Below the pieces are notes generated by a model. The model did no database searches and was not told where the DNA came from. It saw nothing but the letters and a program-made list of their open reading frames with translations. This document shows, one piece after another, positions 1 through 6,562 of a stretch of 8,032 bases of DNA. The stretch is from assembly GCA_036803245.1 (NCBI GenBank), contig DAIRUQ010000110.1:1-8032 (forward strand), given 5' to 3'. Numbering within the stretch: position 1 is the first letter of the stretch; each line of letters starts with the position of its first letter. Source of the DNA: DAIRUQ01 sp036803245 (lineage in GTDB: Bacteria; Chloroflexota; Anaerolineae; UBA1429). The position numbers and the translations under genes are program-made.

Positions 1-2
1 TG

Positions 3-863
3 GTATTCGTGGCCATGGGGGTCAAGCACGATGACGCGGCCTTTTTTGCGCAGCAGTTCCGCGAGAGCGGTGCTACGGCCGACACGGCTCTGTTTCTCAA
101 CCTGGCTGACGACCCGCCTATGGAGCGGATCGTGGCGCCACGGGCGGCCCTGAGCCTGGCCGAGCACTTGGCGTTCGAGCATGGCATGCACGTGCTGGTC
201 ATTTTGACCGACATGACCAACTATGGCGAGGCGCTACGCGAGCTCTCGAGCACACGCGACGAGGTGCCCAGCCGCAAGGGCTACCCAGGCTACCTATATA
301 GCGACCTGGCCAGCCTGTACGAGCGCACGGGAATGCTGCGGGGGCGGCCTGGCTCGATCACCCAACTGCCGATCTTGGCCATGCCTAACGATGACATCAG
401 CCATCCCATGCCCGACCTGACGGGCTATATCACCGAGGGTCAGCTGGTGCTAAGCCGCGACCTGCATGCGCGGGGCATCTACCCGCCGCTGAACATTCTG
501 CCATCGCTCTCGCGCCTGATGAAGGACAGCATCGGCGAGGGGCGCACCCGTCCCGACCATCCCGCCGTCGCCAACCAGCTCTATGCCGCGTATAGCCGTC
601 TACAGGATGTCAGGTCGTTGGCTTCGGTCATCGGCGCCGACGCGCTGTCGGCCCGTGACCAGCGCTATGTAGAGTTTGGGCAGGCCTATGAGGAGCGGTT
701 CTTGCGGCAGCGGCCCGACGAATCGCGTTCGCTGGACGAGAGCCTGGACTTGGCTTGGCGGGTGTTGAGCCTGTTGCCCGAGGATGAGCTGGCGCGGGTC
801 AGCGAGGATGAGCTGGCCGAGCGGTATCTGGGCGACGAGGCACAGGTGGAGGATCTTCGATGA
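3..863 (+). CDS. atpB: V/A-type ATPase subunit B (5' truncated by window edge)
   Basis: The non-catalytic nucleotide-binding B subunit alternates with A subunits in the soluble V1/A1 head of the rotary ATPase, which couples ATP turnover to H+ or Na+ movement across the membrane. The reading frame is open from the left edge. The visible part begins in the FVAMGVKHDDAAFF stretch, which in family members lies well inside the protein, so roughly the first 180 residues are missing. Family blocks visible in order are the SRKGYPGYLYSDLASLYERT segment, the SITQLPILAMPNDDISHP segment, a TEGQLVLSR block, and PPLNILPSLSRLM, which carries the arginine-containing region at the A/B interface. The GTG/ATG codons at 9 and 15 are internal and not the start. 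The stop overlaps the start of atpD by ATGA, as expected in an ...A-B-D operon. A 24-bp offset repeat near the 3' end doubles an EDELA motif. Identification is firm; H+ versus Na+ specificity cannot be judged here. Confidence 0.95.
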   Translation, partial: VFVAMGVKHDDAAFFAQQFRESGATADTALFLNLADDPPMERIVAPRAALSLAEHLAFEHGMHVLVILTDMTNYGEALRELSSTRDEVPSRKGYPGYLYSDLASLYERTGMLRGRPGSITQLPILAMPNDDISHPMPDLTGYITEGQLVLSRDLHARGIYPPLNILPSLSRLMKDSIGEGRTRPDHPAVANQLYAAYSRLQDVRSLASVIGADALSARDQRYVEFGQAYEERFLRQRPDESRSLDESLDLAWRVLSLLPEDELARVSEDELAERYLGDEAQVEDLR

Positions 864-1519
864 GCAGCGCAGGTCGCGCTATCCCGAACACGCGGGCAGG
901 ACTGCTGACGGCCCGCCAGCGGCTGTCGGTGGCGCGGCGTGGATTCGACCTGCTGGATCGCAAGCGCGAGGTGCTCATCGGCGAGATCCTGGCCATGGTG
1001 GAGGAGGCCGAGGCGGTTCGCAACGAAGCGGCCGAACGCTTTGGCGAGGCCTACCAGCGGCTGGACGTAGCCCGCGCCGTCATGGGCACCGAGCGCGTGC
1101 GTCGCCTGGCGCTCTCGGGTCAACGCAGCGTTGACGTCGATATTACTCCTCGCAGCGTCATGGGCGTGGTGGTCCCCATGGTGCGCTATGATGTGAAAAA
1201 GGCCGAGCTGACCTATGGCTCGGGCACCACCAGCGTCGTTCTGGATCAGGCCCAGCTCGATTGGGATGCCGTGCTCGAGCTGATCGGCCGCCTGGCCGAA
1301 AAGGTGACCACCGTGTGGCGCCTGGCGCTAGAGCTACGCCGCACCCAGCGACGCTTGAACGCCCTGGAGCACCTGTACATCCCCACCTATGCCGACGCCG
1401 CGACCCGCATCGAGCAGGCGCTGGAGGAGCGCGACCGCGAAGAGTTCTTTCGCGCCAAGCGCGCCAAGGCCAAGCTGCGCGCCCGACACGGCGACCACTC
1501 CTCGTCCGACGCCACCTAA
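860..1519 (+). CDS. atpD: V/A-type ATPase subunit D (central rotor stalk)
   Basis: Subunit D is the long coiled-coil axle that rotates inside the A3B3 head and links it to the membrane ring. The 219-residue protein matches the usual length of bacterial and archaeal D subunits. The N-terminal NTRAGLLTARQRLSVARRGFDLLDRKREVL helix (about residues 9-38) is the family signature. A globular middle follows, including the VMGVVVPMV segment near residue 105. A second long C-terminal helix runs through RRTQRRLNALEHLYIP (about residues 160-175) into a charged Arg/Lys/Glu-rich tail. The ATG sits in an ATGA overlap with the atpB stop, with GGAGG at 848-852 seven bases upstream, so translation is coupled. 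D is the last ATPase gene visible; a 104-bp gap separates it from the next operon. Identification is firm. Confidence 0.95.
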   Translation: MSSAGRAIPNTRAGLLTARQRLSVARRGFDLLDRKREVLIGEILAMVEEAEAVRNEAAERFGEAYQRLDVARAVMGTERVRRLALSGQRSVDVDITPRSVMGVVVPMVRYDVKKAELTYGSGTTSVVLDQAQLDWDAVLELIGRLAEKVTTVWRLALELRRTQRRLNALEHLYIPTYADAATRIEQALEERDREEFFRAKRAKAKLRARHGDHSSSDAT

Positions 1520-1558
1520 CCCTGGCGCCACCAAGCATTTCCCCTGACCGAGCGCCGC

Positions 1559-1587
1559 TTGCATCGCGGCGTCATCCTGACTATCCT
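1559..1587 (+). promoter_or_regulatory. candidate sigma70-type promoter for the methyltransferase-bsh operon
   Basis: The only sizeable gap before the bsh genes is 1520-1623. It contains TTGCAT (1559-1564), a 17-bp spacer and TATCCT (1582-1587), with an alternative -10-like TATTCT at 1596-1601. The local sequence is visibly AT-richer than its surroundings. A weak GC stem, CGCCGC (1553-1558) against GCGGCG (1566-1571) without a T tract, overlaps the -35 region and might end atpD transcription. Both readings are inference from short matches; read-through from the ATPase operon is also possible. Confidence 0.3.
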
Positions 1588-1608
1588 ATACCCGCTATTC
1601 TATAGCTT

Positions 1609-1613
1609 GGAGG
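1609..1613 (+). promoter_or_regulatory. ribosome binding site of the methyltransferase gene
   Basis: A clean GGAGG lies 10 bases before the ATG at 1624. It supports that start over any internal one and marks the first gene of the run as independently initiated rather than coupled to atpD. Confidence 0.7.
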
Positions 1614-1623
1614 TTGAGAACCT

Positions 1624-2379
1624 ATGCAACCGTGGTATCAGGAGAGTTTTGGCGCCGAGTATCTGGCGCTCTATGCCCACCGCGATGACGCCGAGGCACA
1701 GCGCGACATCCGCGCCGCCATAGCGCTCGCAGGGGTGGGCGCTGGGGCGCGCATTCTGGATCTAGCTTGTGGGGCGGGGCGGCATCTGCGCGCCCTGTGT
1801 GCCGAGGGGTTCGATGGCCTGGTGGGCCTGGACCTCTCCGCCGACCTGCTGACGGCCGCCTGCGAGGACCTGGACGAGGGGGCCCGCTGTTGCGTCGATC
1901 TGGTGCGGGCCGACATGCGACATATCCCCTTTGACGGCGTGTTCGACGCCGTCTTTTCGCTCTTTACCTCGTTCGGGTATTTCGAGCACGAGCGTGAGGA
2001 CCTGGCCGTTCTGGAGGGGGCCCATCGCGCCCTCAAGCCTGGCGGCGTGTTACTGATGGACGTGATGAACCGCGCCTGGGTGCTGGCCAACCTGGTGGCT
2101 TGCGATACCTGCCAACGGGGCGACCGCGAGATCACCAATCAACGGTGCCTCACACCGGACGGCAAACGCATCACCAAGGAATGCCTGGTACGCTACCCCG
2201 ACGGGAGCCACCGACGCTTTTTCGAGTCGGTGCGGCTTTACACGCCCGACGAGGTGACGGCGCTTTTGGCACGGGCGGGGTTTGTGGGCGTGCGCCGCTA
2301 CGGCTCGTTGGCGGGCGATGCCTACACTCCAGGGAGCCCGCGGTTGGTGTTGCGGGCCGAGAGGGGAGGGGCTGCGTGA
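1624..2379 (+). CDS. class I SAM-dependent methyltransferase, first gene of the bsh operon
   Basis: This 251-residue protein has a Rossmann-type methyltransferase core. Motif I DLACGAGRH is at about residues 46-54, the acidic ribose-binding residue is Asp70 in GLDLS, Asp97 lies in the ADM motif, and motif IV is FDAVFSLFTSFGYF (about 107-120). The post-motif LKPGGVLLMDV and a C-terminal strand region ending LVLRAE follow. No membrane segment or signal peptide is seen, so it should be cytosolic. The substrate cannot be read from the sequence. Its stop overlaps the GTG start of bshC (GTGA, 2376-2379), so it is almost certainly co-translated with the bacillithiol genes. Established knowledge: green sulfur bacteria make N-methyl-bacillithiol with a SAM-dependent methyltransferase (NmbA). 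Inference: this gene could do the same or modify another thiol; a generic small-molecule methyltransferase remains possible. Confidence 0.88.
   Translation: MQPWYQESFGAEYLALYAHRDDAEAQRDIRAAIALAGVGAGARILDLACGAGRHLRALCAEGFDGLVGLDLSADLLTAACEDLDEGARCCVDLVRADMRHIPFDGVFDAVFSLFTSFGYFEHEREDLAVLEGAHRALKPGGVLLMDVMNRAWVLANLVACDTCQRGDREITNQRCLTPDGKRITKECLVRYPDGSHRRFFESVRLYTPDEVTALLARAGFVGVRRYGSLAGDAYTPGSPRLVLRAERGGAA
2363..2371 (+). promoter_or_regulatory. ribosome binding site that fixes the bshC start
   Basis: The purine run GGGGAGGGG, inside the 3' end of the methyltransferase gene, lies 4-8 bases before GTG 2376. It is the main reason to start bshC there and not at the ATG at 2100 upstream in the same frame. 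Confidence 0.65.
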
Positions 2380-3959
2380 TCGAGACGCTGGGTTGGCGGG
2401 AGCTGCTCCACGTGGGCGGCAACCGATTTCAGGTCGATTATAGTGAGGGTGTGGGTGACGCGCGATCGTTCTTCCCGTTAGCTCCCGACGACGCCACGGG
2501 GGCACTGGCTGCGCGGTCGGGACGCCACTACCCACGGCCCACACTGGCCGAGGCATTGAGGCGCTACCTGGAAGGCATCGGCGCGCCCGAGAACGCACGC
2601 CAAGCCGCTGCGGCCCTGGCCGATGAGTGCGTCTATTGCGTCATTACGGGTCAGCAGGCGGGATTTCTGGGCGGCCCCGCCTTTTCCGCCTACAAGATCG
2701 CCACAGCCATCCGCTTGGCTGCGTCCTGGCAGGAGCGCCTGGGTGTGCGCGTGGTGCCGATCTTCTGGCTGGCCAGCGAGGACCATGATCTGCAAGAGAT
2801 CAACCACGCTTACTACCAGCAGAGCGATGGGGAGGTCGGGCGCGTCAGTTTCGGCTGGGAGGGAGAGGGCCGAGCCGTGGCCGACCTGCCCGTCAATACA
2901 GACGTGTTACGCGCCTGGGAGAGCTACTGGGAGGCGTTGCGCGGCTCGCCGCATCGCGACGCGGCTATGGAGGCCCTGGCGCCCCGTGGGAGCGAGGGTT
3001 ACGCCGCCTGGCAGGCGCGGGTCTGGTCCGAGCTGTTTGCCCCGTGGGGCTTGGTGGTGGTAGAGCCGTGGGCATTGCGCCCGCTGGCTGGCGACCTGAT
3101 GGCCAAGATGGCGGCCCACGAGCCCGAGATTCATGAGCGCTTGGGCCACGTGGCGGAACGGTTGAGGGCAGCGGGCTATGATCCCGCGCTGGATCCCGAC
3201 GCCAACGGCGGCCTGTTCCGACTGGACGGGCCTGGTGGGCGGCGGGTGCGCGTGGAGGACGGCCCTGCGGCGGCGGACGAGGTGGCCCGTCATCCGGAGC
3301 GCTTTTCGGCCGACGCCGCCTTGCGGCCCTTGGTGGCCGACGGCATCCTGCCCGTGCTCGCCAGCGTGCTGGGGCCAGGCGAGCTGGGGTACCAGGCCAT
3401 GCTGGCGCCCTTGTACGACTTGCTAGGCCTGGCCCAGCCCGTCGCCTACCCACGGCAGTCATACACGCTGGTTTCGACCACGGAGGCGGACCGCCTGGAC
3501 GCCTATGGTACCAACGTGCGCGAGCTGCTGGTGGCGGGGCAGGATCCGTCCGACGCGACCGACGGCCTGGCGACGGCCGAGCACCGGCGGTTGTTTGGGC
3601 GGGCGCGCGAGCTGGTGGAAGAGGCCTATGCGCCGCTGCGCGACTATGTGGCGGCGCAGGATCCCAACCTGGCCAAGACTTGGGAATCGACCTTGGGGAG
3701 CGCGCTGCGGTCCCTCGAAAAGCTGGACGATCGGGCCCTGAAGGCCGCTTTGAGCCAGCGGGGCCTCTCCAAGGGTGAGCTACGGTCGTTGCGCAACCTG
3801 GTGCTTCCCCGTGAGCGCCTTCAGGAGCGGGTCTATCCGCTGGCGTGGCATCTGGCGCGGCATGGGTTGGGCTGGTTGGATGCCTTGATGGGCTGGGGCG
3901 AGTTGGGTAGCTGGCATCATCAAATCGTGATATGGGAGGATGGGCATGCCGACCTGTGA
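2376..3959 (+). CDS. bshC: bacillithiol synthase BshC (putative cysteine-adding enzyme)
   Basis: BshC is assigned to the last step of bacillithiol synthesis, joining cysteine to GlcN-malate. The 527-residue length fits the family (about 530-540). Hallmarks are ITGQQAG at residues 90-96, the GGPAFSAYK stretch directly after it, FWLASEDHDLQEIN at 130-143, and the C-terminal HHQIVIWEDGHADL. A helical, charged segment before the C-terminus (RRLFGRARELVEEAYAPL onward) matches the coiled coil of the family. The frame is open back to an ATG at 2100, but the extra 92 codons lie wholly inside the methyltransferase gene and read as low-complexity out-of-frame sequence. GTG 2376, with a strong purine-rich ribosome site and a GTGA overlap, is the natural start. 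The 3' end overlaps bshB by 14 bp. In well-known Bacillus genomes bshC is usually away from bshA/bshB, so the contiguous arrangement here strengthens the assignment. Confidence 0.95.
   Translation: MIETLGWRELLHVGGNRFQVDYSEGVGDARSFFPLAPDDATGALAARSGRHYPRPTLAEALRRYLEGIGAPENARQAAAALADECVYCVITGQQAGFLGGPAFSAYKIATAIRLAASWQERLGVRVVPIFWLASEDHDLQEINHAYYQQSDGEVGRVSFGWEGEGRAVADLPVNTDVLRAWESYWEALRGSPHRDAAMEALAPRGSEGYAAWQARVWSELFAPWGLVVVEPWALRPLAGDLMAKMAAHEPEIHERLGHVAERLRAAGYDPALDPDANGGLFRLDGPGGRRVRVEDGPAAADEVARHPERFSADAALRPLVADGILPVLASVLGPGELGYQAMLAPLYDLLGLAQPVAYPRQSYTLVSTTEADRLDAYGTNVRELLVAGQDPSDATDGLATAEHRRLFGRARELVEEAYAPLRDYVAAQDPNLAKTWESTLGSALRSLEKLDDRALKAALSQRGLSKGELRSLRNLVLPRERLQERVYPLAWHLARHGLGWLDALMGWGELGSWHHQIVIWEDGHADL
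3934..3939 (+). promoter_or_regulatory. ribosome binding site that fixes the bshB start
   Basis: GGGAGG ends six bases before ATG 3946 and directly abuts the alternative ATG at 3940. The spacing favours 3946, giving a protein that begins MPTCDVMAFG. Confidence 0.6.
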
Positions 3960-4662
3960 TGTGATGGCTTTCGGGGCACATCCCGATGATATCGAGCTGG
4001 GCTGTGGCGGCACGCTGGCCAAGCTAGCTGCGATGGGGCGGCGCGTGGTGCTGGTGGACCTGACGCGGGGCGAGATGGGCACCCGCGGCACTGCCGAGAC
4101 CCGCGCCCAAGAGGCCGCTCGCGCCGCTGAGATCCTGGGGGCGGCGGCTCGTGAGAACCTGGCCTTGCCCGACGGCAAGCTCGCCCCCAATGAGCAGGCC
4201 ATCCGCCGCGTGGTGGACGTGGTGCGCTGGTACCAGCCCGAGGTGGTGTTCTTGCCCCATGACCAGGATCGCCATCCCGACCATGGCCACGCCAGCGAGA
4301 TCGTCTATGAGGGCGTCTTTGCCGCGGGTCTGCGCCGCTACGAGACGGGCCAGGCGGCCTTTCGCCCCTCCAAGCTGTTCTACTTTATGGGGTTTCACAC
4401 CTTTGAACCCGAGTTCATTGTCGACATCACCGAATACGCCGAGCTCAAGCTGGACGCCGTGGCCGCCTATGCTACCCAGTTCGATGCGCGGGTGGGCTCG
4501 GACCCGCAGACGCGACTGACCGCCGAGGGGTTCTGGCCCTCGGTGGAGCACCGTATGGGCTACTTCGGCGCCATGATCGGCGCGCGTTTCGGCGAGGGGT
4601 TTCGCATGCGCGGCATGCTGGCGGTGGACGACCCGACGACGCTCAATCTGTCTAGCTTCTAG
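3946..4662 (+). CDS. bshB1: bacillithiol biosynthesis deacetylase BshB1
   Basis: This is a zinc-dependent LmbE/PIG-L-family deacetylase predicted to remove the acetyl group from GlcNAc-malate, giving GlcN-malate, the substrate of BshC. The 238-residue length is close to the known BshB1 size. The metal and catalytic signature AHPDD is at residues 11-15 (His12 and Asp15 as zinc ligands, Asp14 as likely base), and the second motif HPDH is at 110-113 (His113 as third ligand). TRGEMGTRGT at 40-49 and the late PSVEHRMGYFGAMIGARFGE block are typical of the BshB1 group rather than of mycothiol-type deacetylases. ATG 3946 is preferred over 3940 from ribosome-site spacing. It overlaps bshC by 14 bp and is followed 11 bp later by bshA, so the three enzymes are made together. 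Function is assigned by motif plus gene context and is firm. Confidence 0.95.
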   Translation: MPTCDVMAFGAHPDDIELGCGGTLAKLAAMGRRVVLVDLTRGEMGTRGTAETRAQEAARAAEILGAAARENLALPDGKLAPNEQAIRRVVDVVRWYQPEVVFLPHDQDRHPDHGHASEIVYEGVFAAGLRRYETGQAAFRPSKLFYFMGFHTFEPEFIVDITEYAELKLDAVAAYATQFDARVGSDPQTRLTAEGFWPSVEHRMGYFGAMIGARFGEGFRMRGMLAVDDPTTLNLSSF

Positions 4663-4673
4663 GGGGCATACGT

Positions 4674-5801
4674 ATGCGCATCGGCATTACCTGCTATCCT
4701 TCTCATGGCGGCAGTGGCGTGGTGGCCACCGAGCTGGGCAAGGCCCTGGCCGAGCGAGGCCACGAGGTCGCCTTTGTGAGCTATGCGACGCCGCTGCGAC
4801 TGGGAGACCAGCCCGCGCGGGTGAGCTTTTACGAGGTGCCGCAGTTCGAGTATCCGCTGTTTCAGCAGCACTTTCCGCACTGTATCACGTTAGCCTCGCG
4901 AATGGCCGAGGTGGCTCGCATGCGCAAGCTCCAGGTGCTGCACGTGCATTACGCTATCCCGTTCACGCCCGCGGCCATGCTGGCGCGCCAGATCGCCCAC
5001 GAGCTCGACCTCAAGGTAGTCACCACGTTGCACGGCACCGACGTGACCCTAGTGGGCCAGAACCCCATCTTTGCGCCGATCACCCAGGTCTCGATTCGCA
5101 ACTCGGATGCGGTCACGGCCGTCTCGCACTGGCTACGCGACGAGACCCGCCGCGCGTTTGGCTGCGAGCGCGACATTGACGTGATCTATAACTTTGTGGA
5201 TCCTCGCAGATACGCGGCGCGAGAGGCGCTCTGCGTGCCGCCCCTGGCTTGTCCCGAGCAGGTGACGCTGACCCACATCTCTAACTTTCGGCCCGTGAAG
5301 CGGATCAGCGACGTGATGGAGGTTTTTGCGCGGGTGCGTCGTCAGATGCGGGCGCGGCTCTTGCTGGTGGGCGAGGGCCCGGACTCGAGCCTGGCCATGC
5401 GCATGGCCAACGAGCTGGGCGTGGCCGAGGACGTGCTCTTTGTGGGCGTGGTGGATGCCATCGAGCCCGTGCTGGCCTGCAGCGATCTGCTTCTGCTGCC
5501 CAGCGAGAGCGAGAGCTTTGGCCTGGTGGCGCTCGAGGCCATGGCGGCGGGCGTGCCCGTCATTGGCGCCGATGCAGGCGGCTTGCCCGAGGTGGTCGTC
5601 GCTGGAGAGACGGGCTATCTGGCGCCCGTGGGTGACGTGGCTGCCATGGCGGACCACGCCATCGGCTTGTTGCGCGATCCCGAGCGACGGCGGAGAATGG
5701 GTGCGGCGGCGCAGCAGCGGGCCTTTGACCAGTTTCCCGTGGACAAGATCGTGCCGCAGTACGAGGCGGTGTACCAGCGGGTGGTGGGGGGGGAGCGATG
5801 A
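4674..5801 (+). CDS. bshA: N-acetyl-alpha-D-glucosaminyl L-malate synthase BshA
   Basis: BshA is a GT4-family retaining glycosyltransferase that joins GlcNAc from UDP-GlcNAc to L-malate, the first committed step of bacillithiol synthesis. The 375-residue protein has the expected length and two-Rossmann GT-B layout. The glycine-rich N-terminal loop PSHGGSGVVATELGKAL is at about residues 9-25, HGTD at 120-123, the family NFRPVKR at 204-210 starting the C-terminal domain, and the E-X7-E sugar-nucleotide motif is Glu280/Glu288 in ESFGLVALE followed by AMAAGVPV. GGGGG at 4662-4666 precedes the ATG by seven bases. The gene ends in a run of eight G (5786-5793), and its TGA overlaps the start of the nucleotidyltransferase gene. 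Its last 100 bp are duplicated at 6563-6662. The reading frame is intact, so the enzyme should be functional. Confidence 0.96.
   Translation: MRIGITCYPSHGGSGVVATELGKALAERGHEVAFVSYATPLRLGDQPARVSFYEVPQFEYPLFQQHFPHCITLASRMAEVARMRKLQVLHVHYAIPFTPAAMLARQIAHELDLKVVTTLHGTDVTLVGQNPIFAPITQVSIRNSDAVTAVSHWLRDETRRAFGCERDIDVIYNFVDPRRYAAREALCVPPLACPEQVTLTHISNFRPVKRISDVMEVFARVRRQMRARLLLVGEGPDSSLAMRMANELGVAEDVLFVGVVDAIEPVLACSDLLLLPSESESFGLVALEAMAAGVPVIGADAGGLPEVVVAGETGYLAPVGDVAAMADHAIGLLRDPERRRRMGAAAQQRAFDQFPVDKIVPQYEAVYQRVVGGER
5688..5787 (+). repeat. direct repeat A, copy 1 (3' end of bshA)
   Basis: These 100 bp align without gaps to 6563-6662 with six mismatches by hand count (94/100). The differences fall at 5694, 5696, 5718, 5720, 5723 and 5746. 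It encodes the BshA C-terminus from about MGAAAQQRAFDQFPVD to YQRVV. Similarity stops abruptly at both ends: before 5688, and after 5787, where this copy enters a G run while the other continues GAGCAATGA. Confidence 0.95.
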
Positions 5802-6112
5802 TCGCCTTGGTCGAGGAGAAGCGGCACGAACTCGAAGCGTTGTGTCGGCGGTTCAACGTCCGTCAGCTCGATCTGTTCGGCTCGGCGGCGCGAGGCGGGT
5901 TCGACGCGGTGCGCAGCGATCTGGATTTCGTGGTGCAGTTTGAGGCGCTGGACCAGGGCGAGCATGGCAGGGCGTACTTTGGCTTGCTGTTAGCATTGCA
6001 GGATCTGTTCGAGCGTGATGTCGACTTGGTTATCCTGTCATCGGTGCAGAACCCCTATCTCTTGGAGGAGATACTCGAGACGAGGAGGGTGGTCTATGCC
6101 GCTGCCGCGTAG
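5798..6112 (+). CDS. mntA: MntA-type minimal nucleotidyltransferase (putative type VII antitoxin)
   Basis: This 104-residue protein is a minimal nucleotidyltransferase of the DNA polymerase beta superfamily. LFGSAARGGF is at residues 26-35, followed by SDLDF with the metal-binding pair Asp41 and Asp43. A third carboxylate is probably Asp76 in RDVDLVIL. Such proteins lie beside HEPN genes. In the characterised Shewanella system MntA transfers AMP units onto a tyrosine of the HepT RNase and silences it. Here the ATG overlaps the bshA stop (ATGA, 5798-5801), and the purine run ending bshA acts as its ribosome site, so expression follows the bacillithiol operon. It overlaps hepT by 17 bp. All active-site residues appear intact, so it should be an active enzyme. 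The antitoxin role is inferred from the pair. Confidence 0.88.
   Translation: MIALVEEKRHELEALCRRFNVRQLDLFGSAARGGFDAVRSDLDFVVQFEALDQGEHGRAYFGLLLALQDLFERDVDLVILSSVQNPYLLEEILETRRVVYAAAA
6082..6089 (+). promoter_or_regulatory. ribosome binding site that fixes the hepT start
   Basis: GAGGAGGG lies inside mntA, six bases before ATG 6096. It favours this start over the upstream open frame, which runs back inside mntA. Confidence 0.6.
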
Positions 6113-6458
6113 GGTGAGGGGATACCTGTTTGATGCATTGCGCTCTGCCCAGGCTCTTGAGGAGTTCGTCAGAGGCAAGACCTTGGACGACTATCAGGGT
6201 AGCTTGCTGCTTCGATCTGCGGTAGAGCGCCAGTTTGAGATCATCGGAGAGGCTCTCAATCAGCTTTCGCAACGGGATCCGCTCGTCGCTTCGCGAATCA
6301 GCCAGATACGGGAGGCGATTGCTTTCCGAAATCTGCTGATCCATGGGTATGCCACTGTCGATCACAACGTTGTCTGGGATACCCTGCACGTCGATCTGCC
6401 CAAGTTGAGGCGAGATCTCGAGATTCAGTTGGCAGAGTCTGAAGAAGAGGGAGTGTGA
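6096..6458 (+). CDS. hepT: HepT-like HEPN-domain RNase toxin (DUF86)
   Basis: This is a 120-residue all-helical HEPN protein of the DUF86/HepT family. The RX4HXY signature RNLLIHGY places Arg78, His83 and Tyr85: Arg and His form the RNase centre, and the Tyr is the residue that MntA modifies in the studied system. The upstream helix LRSAVERQFEIIGEALNQL (about 39-57) is also typical. It is a cytosolic RNase predicted to cut RNA, active as a dimer, and held in check by the MNT partner encoded just before it. ATG 6096 is chosen from its ribosome site and from the match of MPLPRRVRGYLFDAL to family N-termini. Its TGA overlaps a GTG that opens the following chimeric ORF. Base composition is visibly less GC-rich than the bsh genes, which suggests acquisition by transfer. 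Confidence 0.88.
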   Translation: MPLPRRVRGYLFDALRSAQALEEFVRGKTLDDYQGSLLLRSAVERQFEIIGEALNQLSQRDPLVASRISQIREAIAFRNLLIHGYATVDHNVVWDTLHVDLPKLRRDLEIQLAESEEEGV

Positions 6459-6476
6459 GGGGCAAGCGCGATCTGT

Positions 6477-6540
6477 GCCTAGACCAGTGGCTTCAGGCAC
6501 AGGTTGCGGAGCCTGCATTTCGCCGCGAGTACGAGGCGCT
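6477..6540 (+). repeat. direct repeat B, copy 1 (5' part of the XRE antitoxin gene)
   Basis: These 64 bp match 7077-7140 at an offset of exactly 600 bp, with three mismatches (6481, 6486, 6514). The core 6487-6540 has 53 of 54 identical. Similarity decays over the next 25 bp and ends where repeat A copy 2 begins. Confidence 0.93.
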
Positions 6541-6562
6541 CAAGTCCAGCCAGCAGATCGCT

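Noticed and set aside
1553..1571. Intrinsic terminator after atpD
   Set aside because: The stem is only 6 bp with a 7-base loop and no T tract follows; kept only as a remark under the candidate promoter.
2100..2375. Upstream in-frame extension of bshC by 92 codons
   Set aside because: It lies entirely within the methyltransferase gene and reads as out-of-frame sequence. BshC family length and the ribosome site support GTG 2376.
2965..3981. Long minus-strand open frame (338 codons) opposite bshC
   Set aside because: The translation is Pro/Arg/Ala-rich with no motif, which is typical of the antisense of a GC-rich gene; bshC on the + strand is unambiguous.
5326..5943. Plus-strand open frame overlapping bshA and mntA in another frame
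   Set aside because: Trp/Arg/Ala-rich shadow of bshA and mntA without recognisable domain features.
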